Source: an uncultured Lachnospiraceae bacterium
GTDB taxonomy: Bacteria > Bacillota > Clostridia > Lachnospirales > Lachnospiraceae
Assembly (NCBI GenBank): GCA_902761665.1
Contig: CACWLA010000019.1
Coordinates: forward strand, 1-34,539
Direction: 5' to 3'
DNA length: 34,539 nucleotides
Positions 34,490-34,539 of the stretch are shown piece by piece. Position 1 is the first letter of the stretch; every line of letters begins with the position of its first letter. Made by a program: the position numbers and the translations under genes. Below the pieces are notes generated by a model. It was given only the letters and a program-made list of their open reading frames with translations. It was not told the origin of the DNA and made no database searches.

Positions 34490-34539
34490 ATGCGATACAG
34501 TTACAAGTTCAAACGAGACGCTGTCGATTTATATCGGCA
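34490..34539 (+). CDS. IS3-family transposase OrfA, N-terminal fragment
   Basis: Only the first 16 residues, MRYSYKFKRDAVDLYR, are present; the gene runs out of the window. This is the usual start of the small HTH-containing OrfA of IS3/IS150-type elements, which binds the element ends and is fused to OrfB by frameshifting. AAAGGGGG about 8 bases before the ATG serves as the ribosome site. The element is oriented away from ackA. Whether it is intact cannot be seen. Confidence 0.7.
   Translation, partial: MRYSYKFKRDAVDLYR

Larger units (their letters stand above)
34442..34539 (+). mobile_element. Left end of an IS3-family insertion sequence (cut by window)
   Basis: A terminal end beginning TGATATGTACCCCCTTTAC precedes a transposase OrfA start. 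The TG-starting end and the OrfA N-terminus fit IS3/IS150-type elements; the exact boundary is inferred. Only the first 98 bases lie within the window. Confidence 0.75.

Noticed and set aside
1-34539. Possible defence system, prophage or integrated element
   Set aside because: Apart from the IS3-like end, all genes are housekeeping or accessory chromosomal types with similar composition; no integrase, phage or toxin gene was found.

Overview
The window looks like the chromosome of a GC-rich Gram-positive anaerobe of the Clostridia, possibly Lachnospirales-like. The evidence is a CodY repressor, a class III fructose-1,6-bisphosphatase, a PASTA-domain Ser/Thr kinase with its PP2C phosphatase, the gene block comM-dprA-topA-codY, strong AGGAGG ribosome sites and sigma-A-type promoters. 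The genus cannot be read from the sequence. No rRNA, tRNA or CRISPR array was seen, and no gene-free stretch exceeds about 300 bases.

Layout. Positions 1-2533 (+): a likely operon of an SPL-type radical SAM protein, a DUF1848 protein with its CxxxCxxC motif at the C-terminal end, and an N-terminally truncated macrodomain-type sirtuin (SirTM). 2526-4708 (+): ktrB-ktrA potassium uptake with its own promoter. 4745-5870 (+): a free-standing HMA metal-binding protein coupled to a ZIP metal transporter, with a palindrome at the transcription start. 5944-7921 (-): a ferredoxin-type aldo/keto reductase and an AlkD-like protein. 7963-10368 (-): a TetR regulator with an ABC-2 exporter and a perfect operator palindrome. 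10391-16233 (-): comM, dprA, topA and codY, with recognisable promoters for comM, topA and codY. comM has a terminator almost at its transcription start. 16292-18479 (+): fbp, followed by a structured repeat region and a terminator. 18499-34371 (-): a long co-directional run. In transcription order it is ackA (own promoter and terminator), then fmt-rsmB-rlmN-prpC-prkC-rsgA-rpe-lipoprotein, then ung, an opine-dehydrogenase-like gene and a MoxR/DUF58/DUF4129-like cluster. 34442-34539 (+): the left end of an IS3-family insertion sequence, cut by the window edge.

How the genes work together. The fmt-to-rpe run combines initiator-tRNA formylation, rRNA methylation, Ser/Thr phosphorylation at the cell surface and ribosome assembly, a widely conserved Firmicutes housekeeping order. 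CodY, fbp and ackA connect nutrient status, gluconeogenesis and overflow metabolism. The KtrAB and HMA/ZIP units handle potassium and divalent metals.

Most worth following up: the radical SAM/DUF1848 pair, which reads like a permuted pair of related enzymes; the half-length sirtuin that has a good ribosome site; the comM leader with two mutually exclusive hairpins; the metal operon palindrome; the structured repeats after fbp; the altered G4 motif of RsgA; and the two diverged terminal PASTA-like repeats of PrkC. No clearly new defence or mobile system was found.
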